Part shown: positions 34,763 to 44,158 of the stretch, piece after piece
How positions within the stretch are numbered: the first letter of the stretch is position 1
How the letters are laid out: every line of letters begins with the position of its first letter
Program-made: the position numbers and the translations under genes
From: an uncultured Bacteroidales bacterium
Lineage (GTDB): Bacteria; Bacteroidota; Bacteroidia; Bacteroidales; P3
Reading direction: 5' to 3'
Length of the DNA: 64,000 nt
Assembly (NCBI GenBank): GCA_905234665.1
Contig: CAJOIV010000006.1
Span: 62,001 to 126,000 of the forward strand
Notes under the pieces: generated by a model
What the model was told of the DNA's origin: nothing
What the model saw: only the letters and a program-made list of their open reading frames with translations
Database searches by the model: none

Positions 34763-36216
34763 TCGACAACGAACTTGCATGCACTGCCGTTGAGGCGGTA
34801 GAAGTAGGTGCCAGTGGGGTAGTTGCGCACGTCGAGGCGGTACTCCTGCGTGCCGGCGGGGACGACGATGTTGTCCACCATCTTGCCGTCGATGCTGTAG
34901 ACGCCCATGCGCATGTTGTACTCGTAGCCCGCGGGTATCATCAGGTACTCCGTGGCGGGGTTGGGATAGGCCTGGACGGTGCTGAACTCGGTGTTGTCTT
35001 CAATACCGACACTGTTGGGGTAGATGTTGTAGACTATGGCGTGACCAGAGTTGAAGGTGTAGCCGCCGGCGGTCTCAACGCTGGAGATGGGCGCGATGGT
35101 GTAGTAGCCGTCGCTGCTGCCGCCCCAGCCCCAGTTGATATAGAAGCGCTTGCTGTTGTCGGGATCGCAGCCGGAAAGCACGAAGGCGTGACCAGCGGCG
35201 TCACGGCCAGTGCCGTTGCGGTCGGAACCACTGTAATACACGGGACGGGCGTTGTCCTCAATCTCGCTATGCAGCAGTGATAACCAGTTGGCGTCTTGGC
35301 TCGTTGCGTTCTGACGTTCCTTGTATATGGCATGGTCGTACTGGAAGTACTTCAAAGCCTCGGGGACATCCTGGCTGTGGGCTCCACTGCCGCTGACACT
35401 CCAACCCATCTTGACGGTGACGCCGCAGGCGAAGCTCAGCTTGCCGATGGCGCGGATTTTGTTGTAGTCGCTGCGTGGGGTGATGGAGTTGGGCATGCTG
35501 TCGTAGACGAACTTGTTGCTGTCGAGGGTGAATTTGTACTTGATGGACTGGTAGTTCCAGTTGGTCGAGGCAGTGTGCCAGTTGCGGGCGCTGTGGTCGG
35601 AGAGGCCGCCTACGACAGGGTATTTCCAGTAGTGGATAATCATGGCCATGGCCGTTGCCACGCATCCGGTAAGGCAGTGCTGATTTTCCTGCATGGGGCA
35701 GAAGCGGTTGTAGGGGTCTTCCTGGTCCCAGCGGGCCTTCACGAGGTAGGTGGCTTTGCTGAGGTTGGAGACGGGATGGAACGTGTGCTCCACCAGACCC
35801 TTCCAGGCATTGGTAGCCTCGTTGGTGGCTGTGGCGTTATTGTTTTGGTTTTCAGCGACGAGTTTGGCGTAGCTCTCCAGCATGTAACGGCAGGCGGGGG
35901 GCATGGTCTCGGAATCCAGGCTGCCGGTGGGGGCGTAGGCCAGAATGGGCTCGACACCGTCGCAGGCAGAGACCACCACATAGCCGCCGTTCTCGATATT
36001 GAAGGCGTAGACTGCGGGGATGCACAGAGTGGGGTTGTCGAATTGTTCGGCCAGCACCAGAGCCTCGGGAGCCACGGGGGACTTGGCACCAGTCATTTGG
36101 GCGAAGAAGTAGGCACCCACCTGACGGGCGGTCTGGAGGTCGACATTCTCGGCTTTTGCCGTTCCCATCATCATGACAAAGAGCGTCAGAATAAGGGTAA
36201 AGAGCTTGTTTTTCAT
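34759..36216 (-). CDS. C10-family (streptopain-like) cysteine protease with type IX sorting domain
   Basis: 485 residues. Signal peptide 1-22, an inhibitory propeptide to about 150 (Spi-like: GGYVVVSACDGVEPILAYAP), then the protease: catalytic Cys185 in CLTGCVATAMAMIIHYWKYP and His343 in DAAGHAFVLSGCD, followed by INWGWGGSSDGYY. Residues about 410-485 are a type A C-terminal sorting domain (AYPNPATEYLMIPAGY, MGVYSIDGKMV, YPTGTYFYRL) for type IX secretion. It is expected to be released or anchored at the cell surface. First gene of a two-gene operon. Confidence 0.93.
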   Translation of the reverse strand: MKNKLFTLILTLFVMMMGTAKAENVDLQTARQVGAYFFAQMTGAKSPVAPEALVLAEQFDNPTLCIPAVYAFNIENGGYVVVSACDGVEPILAYAPTGSLDSETMPPACRYMLESYAKLVAENQNNNATATNEATNAWKGLVEHTFHPVSNLSKATYLVKARWDQEDPYNRFCPMQENQHCLTGCVATAMAMIIHYWKYPVVGGLSDHSARNWHTASTNWNYQSIKYKFTLDSNKFVYDSMPNSITPRSDYNKIRAIGKLSFACGVTVKMGWSVSGSGAHSQDVPEALKYFQYDHAIYKERQNATSQDANWLSLLHSEIEDNARPVYYSGSDRNGTGRDAAGHAFVLSGCDPDNSKRFYINWGWGGSSDGYYTIAPISSVETAGGYTFNSGHAIVYNIYPNSVGIEDNTEFSTVQAYPNPATEYLMIPAGYEYNMRMGVYSIDGKMVDNIVVPAGTQEYRLDVRNYPTGTYFYRLNGSACKFVVE

Positions 36217-36264
36217 TGTCTTCTGTTGTTAGTATGATTATAAATGAGTTTACTTTCCAAACGG

Positions 36265-36272
36265 CAAAGATA
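36265..36272 (-). promoter_or_regulatory. -7 box of the C10 protease promoter
   Basis: TATCTTTG on the minus strand, 48 bp before the start codon. No clear -33 box is seen at the expected place. Confidence 0.6.
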
Positions 36273-36373
36273 CGACTTTTTTCTCACATACGAGGAAAAA
36301 AACGAGGCCGCCAACGTTAATAACCCATAAAACCGTTGCCTGCGACCCAACCTGTTTTTTGGGTGATAGGCCT

Positions 36374-37549
36374 TTATGGGGCGAGGAGGAAGAAGAGGCC
36401 GAGGCCGATGTAGTTGCCTACCATGTAGCCGATGAGGCCGATGGTGATGCCGGGGACGATGACGTCCTTGTTGCCGAGGAGGCCGGCGACCAGGGGGACG
36501 AAGGGGGGCGAGTTGACAAGGGTGACGGAGGTGGTGAGCGTGAGGTCGCTGTCGAGTTTGACGAGGCGGGCGAAGAGTATCTGCAGGATGAGGGAGCCGA
36601 AGATGACGAAGGTGATGTAGGCAAGGATGTTGAGGCTGCCGCCGAGGTCCATCTGGCGCACGTCGCAGGCGTTGGCTATCGAGAAGCAGAAAATGTAGAT
36701 GAAGTAGAGCCCCATGGTGAAGGATTTGGACTGCTGGCCGGGGTCGTCATTCTGTGTGGCGAGGCGCACGAAGGGGAGGAAGGAAGCCCCGATGGAGAGG
36801 GTGGTGAGGATGAGGATGAGCATGGGGGTCGAGAAGTCGTCGGGGAAGAGGGTGGAGGCGAGGTAGGACACTGCGGCGATGACGAGGGTGACGGCGAGGG
36901 GGATGAGGATTAATGAGGAATTAGGAATTAGGAATGAGGAATTCTTTGATGCGTCAGCCGAATTACTAATTCCTAATTTCTCATTCCTAATTTCCAACTG
37001 CTTGGGCTTTGGGAGGAGTTTGCGGAAGAGGGGACGGCCGAAGAGGATGACAAAGACAAGGTAGAGGCCGGTGACGATGAGGTCGTAGGAGGTGATGAAG
37101 AGGTAGGTGCTCTGGTCCATGTCGACACCGCGGGCGATGGCGCCCATGTTGGGGATGCCGCCGGTGTAGATGCCCACCGAGACGGCGCAGACCTGTGCGA
37201 AATGCTTCGGGTCCTGTCCATTGCGGAAGAGGAAGTAGCCCGCCACAGTGACGATGAGTATGGCGGTGATGCCGCTGAGGAAGGCCTTGAGGGTGTTGCC
37301 TGCCGACCAGTTGCGCAGATTACAGGAGATGAGCATCAGCGGGATGGCCAGGGGAATGCAGAGGTTGCCGACAAAGGTGTTGGTTTCAAGCAGGGCCTGG
37401 TCCTGCAGCCATGGGGTGAGGTTGGCCACCAGAAGGCCGATGACATACAACACTGCCATCGGACTAACCTTGTCAATCCACGTCCATTTTCGGGCGAGGA
37501 GCATGACGGCAAGGGGGACACCGAGGAGGTAAAGAAGGTAGAAAAACAT
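36374..37549 (-). CDS. DUF819-family membrane transporter
   Basis: 391 residues from ATG 37549, chosen because upstream in-frame sequence is the antisense of uvrA. About ten membrane helices; family landmarks are VSVGIYTGGIPNMGAIARGV, CNLRNWSAGNTLKAFLSG and, near the end, GNKDVIVPGITIGLIGYMVG. DUF819 proteins are thought to be sodium-coupled or organic-solute carriers; the substrate is unknown. A palindromic element is inserted in frame in the central loop (QLEIRNEKLGISN...NSSFLIPNSSL). Last gene of the bamD-to-DUF819 run. Confidence 0.85.
   Translation of the reverse strand: MFFYLLYLLGVPLAVMLLARKWTWIDKVSPMAVLYVIGLLVANLTPWLQDQALLETNTFVGNLCIPLAIPLMLISCNLRNWSAGNTLKAFLSGITAILIVTVAGYFLFRNGQDPKHFAQVCAVSVGIYTGGIPNMGAIARGVDMDQSTYLFITSYDLIVTGLYLVFVILFGRPLFRKLLPKPKQLEIRNEKLGISNSADASKNSSFLIPNSSLILIPLAVTLVIAAVSYLASTLFPDDFSTPMLILILTTLSIGASFLPFVRLATQNDDPGQQSKSFTMGLYFIYIFCFSIANACDVRQMDLGGSLNILAYITFVIFGSLILQILFARLVKLDSDLTLTTSVTLVNSPPFVPLVAGLLGNKDVIVPGITIGLIGYMVGNYIGLGLFFLLAP
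36912..36992. repeat. In-frame palindromic element inside the DUF819 gene
   Basis: Arms 36912-36943 and 36961-36992, about 32 bp each, nearly complementary, loop CTTTGATGCGTCAGCCG. On the gene strand it encodes IRNEKLGISN-SADASK-NSSFLIPNSS. The opposite strand is also open. The loop is almost the same as in the coaBC copy. Confidence 0.9.
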
Positions 37550-37571
37550 GGCTGACGAGGATCTTTGGTTT

Positions 37572-40386
37572 TTACCTTTTGGTTTTTTCCAGTTCCTCTT
37601 TGAGGAATTGGGCGGTGTAGTTGTCGGGTTGCTGGGCGAGGTCTTCGGGAGTGCCGTTGAAGATGACCTGTCCGCCTGCGCGACCACCGTCGGGACCCAT
37701 GTCGATAATCCAGTCGGCCACCTTGATGACATCCATGTTGTGCTCGATGACGAGGACGCTATTGCCTTTGTCCACCAGACGTTGCAGCACCTCCAGCAGC
37801 ACGCGGATGTCCTCGAAATGGAGGCCGGTGGTGGGCTCGTCGAGGATGTAGAGCGTGTTGCCCGTCTCGGGGCGGGCCAGTTCGGTGGCCAGCTTGATGC
37901 GTTGTGCCTCGCCGCCGCTGAGGGTGGTGGACTGCTGCCCGAGGGTCAGGTAGCCAAGGCCCACCTCCTGCACGGTCTTCAGCTTCCGGTAGATGCGGGG
38001 GTACGACTCGAAGAACTCCACGGCCTCGTTGACGGTCATGTCGAGCACGTCGGCTATGCTCTTGCCCTTGTAGCGGATTTCGAGGGTCTCGCGGTTGTAG
38101 CGTTTGCCGTTGCACATCTCGCAGTTGACGTACACGTCCGGCAGGAAGTTCATCTCGATGGTGCGCACACCCGCGCCCTTGCAGTGCTCGCAGCGTCCGC
38201 CGCTGACATTGAATGAGAAACGGCCGGGCTTGTAGCCGCGGATGCGTGCCGAGTTGGGTGAAGAGTTGGCGTATCTCGTCGAAGACGCCCACATAGGTGG
38301 CGGGGTTGCTGCGGGGGGTGCGCCCGATGGGCGACTGGTCGATTTCTATGACCTTGTCGATATGCTCGATGCCTGTCACGCTGCGGTAGGGCAGGGGGGC
38401 TTTCTGGGCATGGAAGAAATGCTGGTTGAGGATGGGGTGGAGGGTCTCGTTGATGAGGCTGCTCTTGCCGCTGCCGCTCACGCCGGTGACGCAGACGAAA
38501 CGGCGCAGGGGGACGTCCAGCGTCACGTCCTTCAGGTTGTTGCCTGTGGCGCCCTCCACCACGAGGTGGTCGCACCCCTCCATCGGACGGCGCACGGGGA
38601 TGGCGATGTCCTTATGGCGGTAGAGGTAGTCGAGGGTGAGGGACCCGCTGTCGGGGCCTACATTCTTTGGGGGCTTGCCTGCGAAGATAATCTTGCCGCC
38701 GTGGACACCCGCGCCAGGGCCGATGTCGACGAGGTAGTCGGCGTTGAGCATCATGTCGCGGTCATGCTCCACGACGATGACACTGTTGCCCAAGTCGCGC
38801 AACTCCTTGAGTGCCTCGATGAGGCGGTGGTTGTCCCTCTGGTGGAGTCCGATGCTGGGCTCGTCGAGGATATAGAGCACGTTGACCAGCTTGGCCCCGA
38901 TTTGAGTGGCCAGGCGGATGCGCTGGGACTCGCCGCCCGAGAGGGAACTGCTGTTGCGGTTCATCGAGAGGTATCCCACCCCCACGTTGATCATGAAGCG
39001 GGTGCGGTTCAGGATCTCGCGCAGTATCTCGTGCGCCACGGTGCGCTGCTGTGGCTCGAGGCGGTCCTCGAGGTGTTCCAGCCGCTCGTAGAGTTCGAGG
39101 AGGTCCATCTCGGCCATCTGGCCGATGTGCAGGCCGTCGATTTTGAAGGCCAGGCTCTCGGGCTTCAGCCGGTAGCCCTGGCATTCAGGACAGGGGACGG
39201 TGTTCATGAACGATGTCGCCCATTTCTGCAGGGCTGCGGAGCTCTCGTCCGAGGCCATCTGCATGATATAGTTCACAATGCCCGGGAAACTGTTGCCGTG
39301 GTTCATCTCGTAGGCATCCTCCATGCCTGTGTAGTTCGAGGTGCCGTAGAGGATGGTGTTCATCGCGTCTTCCGAGAGCTTCTCCACGGGGTCGTCGAGG
39401 GTGAAGTGGTAGTATCGCCCGAGGTTCTCCATCTTGCGGTAGAGATAGTTGGTGGGGCTGTATTTCCCCAGCACCTCGAAGGCGCCGTCGCGGATGCTCT
39501 TCTTGGGGTCGGGGATAAGCTTGGCCAAGTCCAGCTGGGCTATCTTGCCGAGGCCGTTGCACTTGGGGCAGGCTCCGTAGGGCGAGTTGAAGGAGAAGGT
39601 GTTGGGCTCCGGCTCTGGGTAGGAGTGTCCCGTGGCGGGGTCCATGAGCAGGCGGCTGTAGTAGGCGGGCTTGGCCAAGGGGGTGTTCTCCAGCACCATG
39701 AGGACTCCTTTGCCCTGTTTGAAGGCGGCGCGCACAGCCTCCTTGAGGCGGTCGTTGGTCCTCCCCACGCGCACGCGGTCGATGACCAGCTCGATGTCGT
39801 GGGTCTTGTAACGGTCCACCTGCATGTTGTAGGTCAGTTCCTTAATCTCTCCGTCCACGCGCACGCGCAGATATCCTTTCTTGGCCACCTGGGCGAAAAG
39901 CTCGCGGTAGTGTCCCTTGCGGCTCTTCACCAGGGGGGCGAGGATGACGACGTCCTTGCCGTCGTACTGCTCGTTGATGAGGTGGAGAATCTGCTCCTCG
40001 GTGTATTTCACCATGCGCTCGCCGCTGACATGCGAGTAGGCCACGCCGACGCGGGCGTAGAGCAGGCGCACGAAGTCGTATATCTCGGTCACCGTCCCCA
40101 CCGTCGAGCGGGGGTTCTTGTTGGTGGTTTTCTGTTCGATAGAGATGACGGGGCTGAGTCCCTTGATGCTGTCCACGTCGGGGCGTTCGATGTTGCCGAT
40201 GAAGTGTCGTGCGTAGGCCGAAAACGTCTCCATGTAGCGGCGCTGGCCTTCGGCGTGGATGGTGTCGAAGGCGAGGCTGCTCTTGCCGCTGCCGCTGAGG
40301 CCGGTGAAAACCACCAGCTGGTTGCGGGGGATGTCGATGTCGACATTCTGCAGGTTGTGTTCGCGGGCTCCGAGTATCTCAATCAT
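37572..40386 (-). pseudogene. uvrA: UvrABC excision nuclease subunit A, frameshifted
   Basis: UvrA scans for DNA damage as an ATPase dimer. The first frame (from ATG 40386) contains Walker [17 protein letters not shown], zinc-finger-type CPKCNGLG and CPECQGY, signature SLSGGESQRIRLA and the second Walker A GVSGSGKSS. It runs to [11 protein letters not shown]; at about 38250 the homology moves one frame on with [20 protein letters not shown], then signature [13 protein letters not shown], and ends at 37572. The family normally has PEAK or PEAR at the junction, so a 5-bp loss (CCCGA type) would explain it. The second half lacks its own start. Whether real or a sequence error cannot be told. The start overlaps the transglycosylase stop. 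Confidence 0.92.
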
Positions 40387-41357
40387 AACGATGTCACAGG
40401 ACTGGTGTCGCGGTGGCCGTGGGTGAGGGTGCGGTAGAGGGTTCCTTTCTCCACGGGCATCTTGAGGTTGTAGCTCTTGCCGGCCTTGTTGGTGATGTGG
40501 TCGGTCAGCAGCCAGGGGTTGAGCGTGCGCACCATGCGGTAGGTAGTGCCGTTCTGTTTGGCCACATGGTAGAGGTCGATGTTCTTCCCCTCAATGGTGA
40601 CGGTGCGCGTGGGGATGGGGGGGAAGAGGTCGCAGTGGCGCAGGTGGTAGCCGTAGCGTGCGGGGTTCTGCATGATGGTCTTCATGGCCAGGATGCGGTA
40701 GACGTAGCGCGAGGTCTCGGTGTTGAGCAGCAGGTCGTAGTAGTTCTTGATGCTCTGCAGGTCCATGCGTTTGGCGAGACCGTTCTCGCCGCAGTTGTAG
40801 GCGGCGGCGGCCGCTGTCCAGCTGCCGAAACGGTTGTAGAGGCTCTTGATGTATTTGCAGGCCGCCTCGGTCGAGGCTTCCAGGTTGTTGCGCATGTCCA
40901 CCTCGTCGTTCACCTCCAGCCCGTAGGTGGTGCCGGTGCTCTTGATGAACTGCCAGAATCCCTGTGCCTTGGCGGGCGACGTGGCATTGGTCAGCGCGCT
41001 CTCGATGACGCAGAGGTATTTGAAGTCGTCGGGGATGCCGTTCTTCTTGAGAATGGGCTCGATGACGGGGAAATAGCGTCCGGCGCGTTTGAAGCACATC
41101 ACCGTGGCCGACTGGCGGTACATGTTCACCACCAGTTCGTTGTCCAGCGCTTCGCGCACATAGTAGGTCTCCATCGGCACCCGCTCGCCCGCGAAGGTCA
41201 GCGTGTCGGGCAGCACGGGGGCATAGACATGGTAGTCGGCCATGATGGCCCGCTGCAACAGGGCCTCGCTGTCCTCTTTCTTGGTGGCGAAGATAAAGGC
41301 CTCGCCGGCGATGGCCACAACGGCGAGGATGATGGCGGCGATGGAGAGACGCTTCAT
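40383..41357 (-). CDS. Membrane-bound lytic transglycosylase (MltD-like)
   Basis: 324 residues. N-terminal membrane anchor ([20 protein letters not shown]). SLT domain: catalytic Glu in [15 protein letters not shown], then [38 protein letters not shown] and AAYNCGENG. It cleaves peptidoglycan glycan strands. The C-terminal region ([20 protein letters not shown]) resembles a single degenerate LysM. The start overlaps the coaBC stop and its stop overlaps the uvrA start. Confidence 0.88.
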   Translation of the reverse strand: MKRLSIAAIILAVVAIAGEAFIFATKKEDSEALLQRAIMADYHVYAPVLPDTLTFAGERVPMETYYVREALDNELVVNMYRQSATVMCFKRAGRYFPVIEPILKKNGIPDDFKYLCVIESALTNATSPAKAQGFWQFIKSTGTTYGLEVNDEVDMRNNLEASTEAACKYIKSLYNRFGSWTAAAAAYNCGENGLAKRMDLQSIKNYYDLLLNTETSRYVYRILAMKTIMQNPARYGYHLRHCDLFPPIPTRTVTIEGKNIDLYHVAKQNGTTYRMVRTLNPWLLTDHITNKAGKSYNLKMPVEKGTLYRTLTHGHRDTSPVTSL

Positions 41358-42580
41358 TGCAGGCACCTCCTCACTATTTCCCGTGCCACGTCGGCCTTGC
41401 TCAGCAGGGGAGTCTCGGTGCGGCTGCCGTCGCGCCCGATGATGGTCACGCGGTTGGTGTCGACGCCGAATCCGGCCCCCTTGTCGCGCAGCGAGTTGAG
41501 GACTATGTAGTCCAGGTTTTTCTTCTCGAGTTTGCGGCGGGCGTTTACCTCCTCGTCGTCGGTCTCGAGGGCAAAGCCCACGAGGCGCTGGCCCTCCTGC
41601 TTCATGGTGCCGAGGGTGGCCAGGATGTCGGGGTTCTGCACGAGGGTGAGGGTCATGCCCTCGTCGCCCTGTTTCTTCAATTTATGGTCGGCGGTGTGGT
41701 CGGGCCGGTAGTCGGCCACTGCGGCCGAGAGGATGGCTGCGCAGCAGGTGGGGAAGAGGCGTGTGGCGGCCTCGTACATCTCGCGGGCGCTCTCCACGTC
41801 GGTGCGGTGGATGTTGGGATGCTCTGCACGGCATGCCGTGGGACCCGTCACCAGTTCCACCCCGTAGCCTTCGGCGGCCAGCGCCTCGGCCAGCGCAAAT
41901 CCCATCTTGCCCGACGAGTAGTTGCCGATGAAGCGCACCGAGTCGATTTTCTCGTAGGTGGGTCCGGCGGTGACGAGCACCTTGGATAATGAGGAATTAG
42001 GAATGAGGAATGAGGAATTATTTGACTCGTCAGCCAAATTCCTAATTCCTAATTTCTCATTCCTAATTGCCGAGGCTATATCCTCAGGCTCGGCCATGCG
42101 TCCTGCCCCTGTGGCGCCGCAGGCCAGCTCGCCCTCGGCGGGGGCGATGATGTTCACCCCGCGGGCCTTGAGGGTGGCGAGGTTCTGCTGCACGGCGGGG
42201 TGCTCCCACATGTCGGTGTTCATGGCGGGGGCCAGGTAGAGGGGTTTGTGGCTGAAAGCCAGCAGGAGGGTGCTGAGGGCGTCGTCGGCGATGCCCGAGG
42301 CCAGCTTGCCGATGCAGTTGGCCGTGGCGGGGGCCACCACCATTATGTCGCCCCAGTCTTTCAGGGCGATGTGCTCGGTGCTGTGGTCGTTGACGGGGGC
42401 GAAGAGTTCGGAATACAGGCGGTTGCCCGACACCGTCTCCAGCGTCAGGGGCGTGACGAACTCCAGGGCGTGCCGGGTGGCGACACACTGCACCTCGTGC
42501 CCCTGCTTTTTCAGCAGACGCACCAGCTGCGGCGCCTTATAGGCCGCGATGCCTCCGGTGATGCCGACAATGACGCGCAT
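41354..42580 (-). CDS. coaBC: Bifunctional phosphopantothenoylcysteine decarboxylase/synthetase
   Basis: 408 residues, coenzyme A synthesis. The N-terminal CoaC flavoprotein half has GITGGIAAYKAPQLVR, the PxMNxxMW motif as PAMNTDMWEHPAV and the Cys flap near GELACGATGAGRM. The C-terminal CoaB half has VLVTAGPTYEKIDSVRFIGN, SSGKMGFALA and GFALETDD. A palindromic element is inserted in frame exactly in the linker between the halves (IRNEKLGIRN...NSSFLIPNSS), where extra residues should be tolerated. The start follows the rpoZ stop directly. Confidence 0.96.
   Translation of the reverse strand: MRVIVGITGGIAAYKAPQLVRLLKKQGHEVQCVATRHALEFVTPLTLETVSGNRLYSELFAPVNDHSTEHIALKDWGDIMVVAPATANCIGKLASGIADDALSTLLLAFSHKPLYLAPAMNTDMWEHPAVQQNLATLKARGVNIIAPAEGELACGATGAGRMAEPEDIASAIRNEKLGIRNLADESNNSSFLIPNSSLSKVLVTAGPTYEKIDSVRFIGNYSSGKMGFALAEALAAEGYGVELVTGPTACRAEHPNIHRTDVESAREMYEAATRLFPTCCAAILSAAVADYRPDHTADHKLKKQGDEGMTLTLVQNPDILATLGTMKQEGQRLVGFALETDDEEVNARRKLEKKNLDYIVLNSLRDKGAGFGVDTNRVTIIGRDGSRTETPLLSKADVAREIVRRCLQ
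41988..42068. repeat. In-frame palindromic element inside coaBC
   Basis: Arms 41988-42019 and 42037-42068, loop TTTGACTCGTCAGCCA. On the gene strand it encodes IRNEKLGIRN-LADESN-NSSFLIPNSS. Confidence 0.9.
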
Positions 42581-42955
42581 TTATTTCTTCTCGGCGATAA
42601 TCTGGTTCTCGAGCTCCTCGATCTTGCGCTGTTGCTGGTCCTCCTTGGCGGGGTTGCGGTAGTAGAGCTTGTGGTCGAGGTATTCCTCGGTGGCCTCGAG
42701 CACGGGCTTGGGGCGCTGCTCGAACTGGCGCACAATGTCGATTTGCTCGCGGTTCTCGTAGTATTCGTCCATCGAGTCGCTGGTGTTGAACTCCTCGATT
42801 TTCTTGTGGAGTTCTTTCTTCTCGTCGACGGCGATTTGGTTGGCGCGTTTGGTCAGCACGGCGACGGTCTCGTAGATGTTGTCGGTCATGTCGCTGAAGA
42901 GGGCCGTGTTGCGGGTCACCGTGGTGTTGGAGATTTTTTTCTTGGTTTCGTCCAT
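42581..42955 (-). CDS. rpoZ: RNA polymerase omega-like subunit, Bacteroidetes type
   Basis: 124 residues. The N-terminal part fits the omega fold (TRNTALFSDMTDNIYETVAV, LTKRANQIAVDEKKEL), followed by a phylum-typical C-terminal extension rich in Glu, Arg and Tyr. The position between bamD and coaBC is the usual one in this phylum. It helps assemble the beta' subunit. Confidence 0.85.
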   Translation of the reverse strand: MDETKKKISNTTVTRNTALFSDMTDNIYETVAVLTKRANQIAVDEKKELHKKIEEFNTSDSMDEYYENREQIDIVRQFEQRPKPVLEATEEYLDHKLYYRNPAKEDQQQRKIEELENQIIAEKK

Positions 42956-42958
42956 GGA

Positions 42959-43786
42959 TTATTGTTTGATTGTTTGATTGCTCTGTTGTTCATATTTCGC
43001 CAGGGCGGCGCGTGTCTTGGTGTATATCTTCTGCGCCTCGCCGAGGAACTTCGAATCCTGGAAGGAGGTGGCGAAGCGTTCGAAGTCGTTGATTACCTGC
43101 TGCAGGCGCTCGCGCTGTTTCTCCTCGGTGCTGTTGATGCCGTATTCGTAGCTGCTGGACAGCATGTAGAACATGGCCTTCTCCTTGTAGGGCGAGTCGG
43201 GATACTCGTTCAGGAAACGGCCCAGCGAGACGTAGGCGGCGTTGTACTGCTCGGTCTCGTAGTAGTTGTAGGCTATCTCGTAGTCCTTGCGCATCAGCTT
43301 GCTGCGGAGCTCGTCGAGGTACTGGTTGATTTCGGGCACGTGGGTGCTCTGGGGGTAGCGGTCCACGTAGGACTCAAAGGCCGCGATGGCCTCTTTTGTC
43401 TGCTGCTGGTCCAGATTGTACTCAGGCGATTCGTAGTACTTGCACATGGCCGAGAGGAACAGCGCCTCTTCGGCCTTGTCGCTGTAGGCGTAGCGTTTGG
43501 CGAAGTTGCTGAACTGGTAGCCGGCGGTGTAGTAGTCCTTGGTGTTCATCAGGGCCGTCGCATAGCGCCATGCGATGTCCTCGGCGTGCTCTTTGCCGTG
43601 GTACTGCACAAAGAGGTTTTCGAACAGTTGGATGGCCTGCGAATACTGCCCGTTGTCGTAGTATTTCACTGCGGCCTGGTATTTTGCCTCCGAATCGTTG
43701 CTCTTTATCAATTTGTTGACATTGTCGCAACCTGTTAGCAATAGGATTGTTAGGGCCAAAAGCCCGATACTTTTGTTCAGTTTCAT
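42959..43786 (-). CDS. bamD: Outer-membrane assembly lipoprotein BamD
   Basis: 275 residues. Lipoprotein signal MKLNKSIGLLALTILLLTGC. Five TPR-type repeats: KYQAAVKYYDNGQYSQAIQL, EDIAWRYATALMNTKDYYTA, AIAAFESYVDRYPQS, DYEIAYNYYETEQYNAA, and a last one near EEKQRERLQQVINDFERFA. BamD joins BamA to fold outer-membrane proteins. Its last residues (NQTIKQ) are encoded by a tandem of CAATCAAA words. The promoter is so close that the message may be leaderless. Confidence 0.93.
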   Translation of the reverse strand: MKLNKSIGLLALTILLLTGCDNVNKLIKSNDSEAKYQAAVKYYDNGQYSQAIQLFENLFVQYHGKEHAEDIAWRYATALMNTKDYYTAGYQFSNFAKRYAYSDKAEEALFLSAMCKYYESPEYNLDQQQTKEAIAAFESYVDRYPQSTHVPEINQYLDELRSKLMRKDYEIAYNYYETEQYNAAYVSLGRFLNEYPDSPYKEKAMFYMLSSSYEYGINSTEEKQRERLQQVINDFERFATSFQDSKFLGEAQKIYTKTRAALAKYEQQSNQTIKQ

Positions 43787-43792
43787 AGCGTG

Positions 43793-43800
43793 CAAAGATA
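43793..43800 (-). promoter_or_regulatory. -7 box of the bamD promoter
   Basis: TATCTTTG on the minus strand, ending 6 bp before the bamD ATG. Transcription should start at or almost at the start codon. Confidence 0.75.
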
Positions 43801-43937
43801 CACTTTTTTTTTCATTCTCCAACATTTTTCTTCCCGACATCCTTCTTTTATTATGTACCGCACCCCGGTTTCCCTGCACTCTCGCCACGGCTTCGCCCCG
43901 GGCTCGGAGCGGGCTCGGTTCTTCTTCGATTTATCTT

Positions 43938-44005
43938 CGTTTGTTCTTCGATTGTTCTTCGTTTTCAAAACGGAATACAATCGAAGAACAATCGAAGAAC
44001 AAACG
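43938..44005. repeat. Perfect 24-bp inverted repeat
   Basis: Arms 43938-43961 and 43982-44005 are exact complements built of TTCTTCGATTG words, separated by 20 bp. It lies in the 372-bp gap between divergent bamD and guaA. Confidence 0.93.
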
Positions 44006-44127
44006 GCGAACAAAACAGCCCGCACACAAGGAGTGGCAAAAGAGCTGTGGGACAGGGGAGAGGGAAGGGAGAAAATAAAAAAAAGCCTTTTTGGGGGAAG
44101 AAAATTCGTGGATACAAATATTTTTTG

Positions 44128-44135
44128 TATCTTTG
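44128..44135 (+). promoter_or_regulatory. -7 box of the guaA promoter
   Basis: TATCTTTG 23 bp before the guaA start codon. Confidence 0.7.
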
Positions 44136-44158
44136 CTTTTTAATAACGTACCCGCACT

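Noticed and set aside
37572-40437. A 731-residue + strand open frame opposite uvrA
   Set aside because: It is an antisense frame kept open by high GC content; UvrA homology is on the minus strand.
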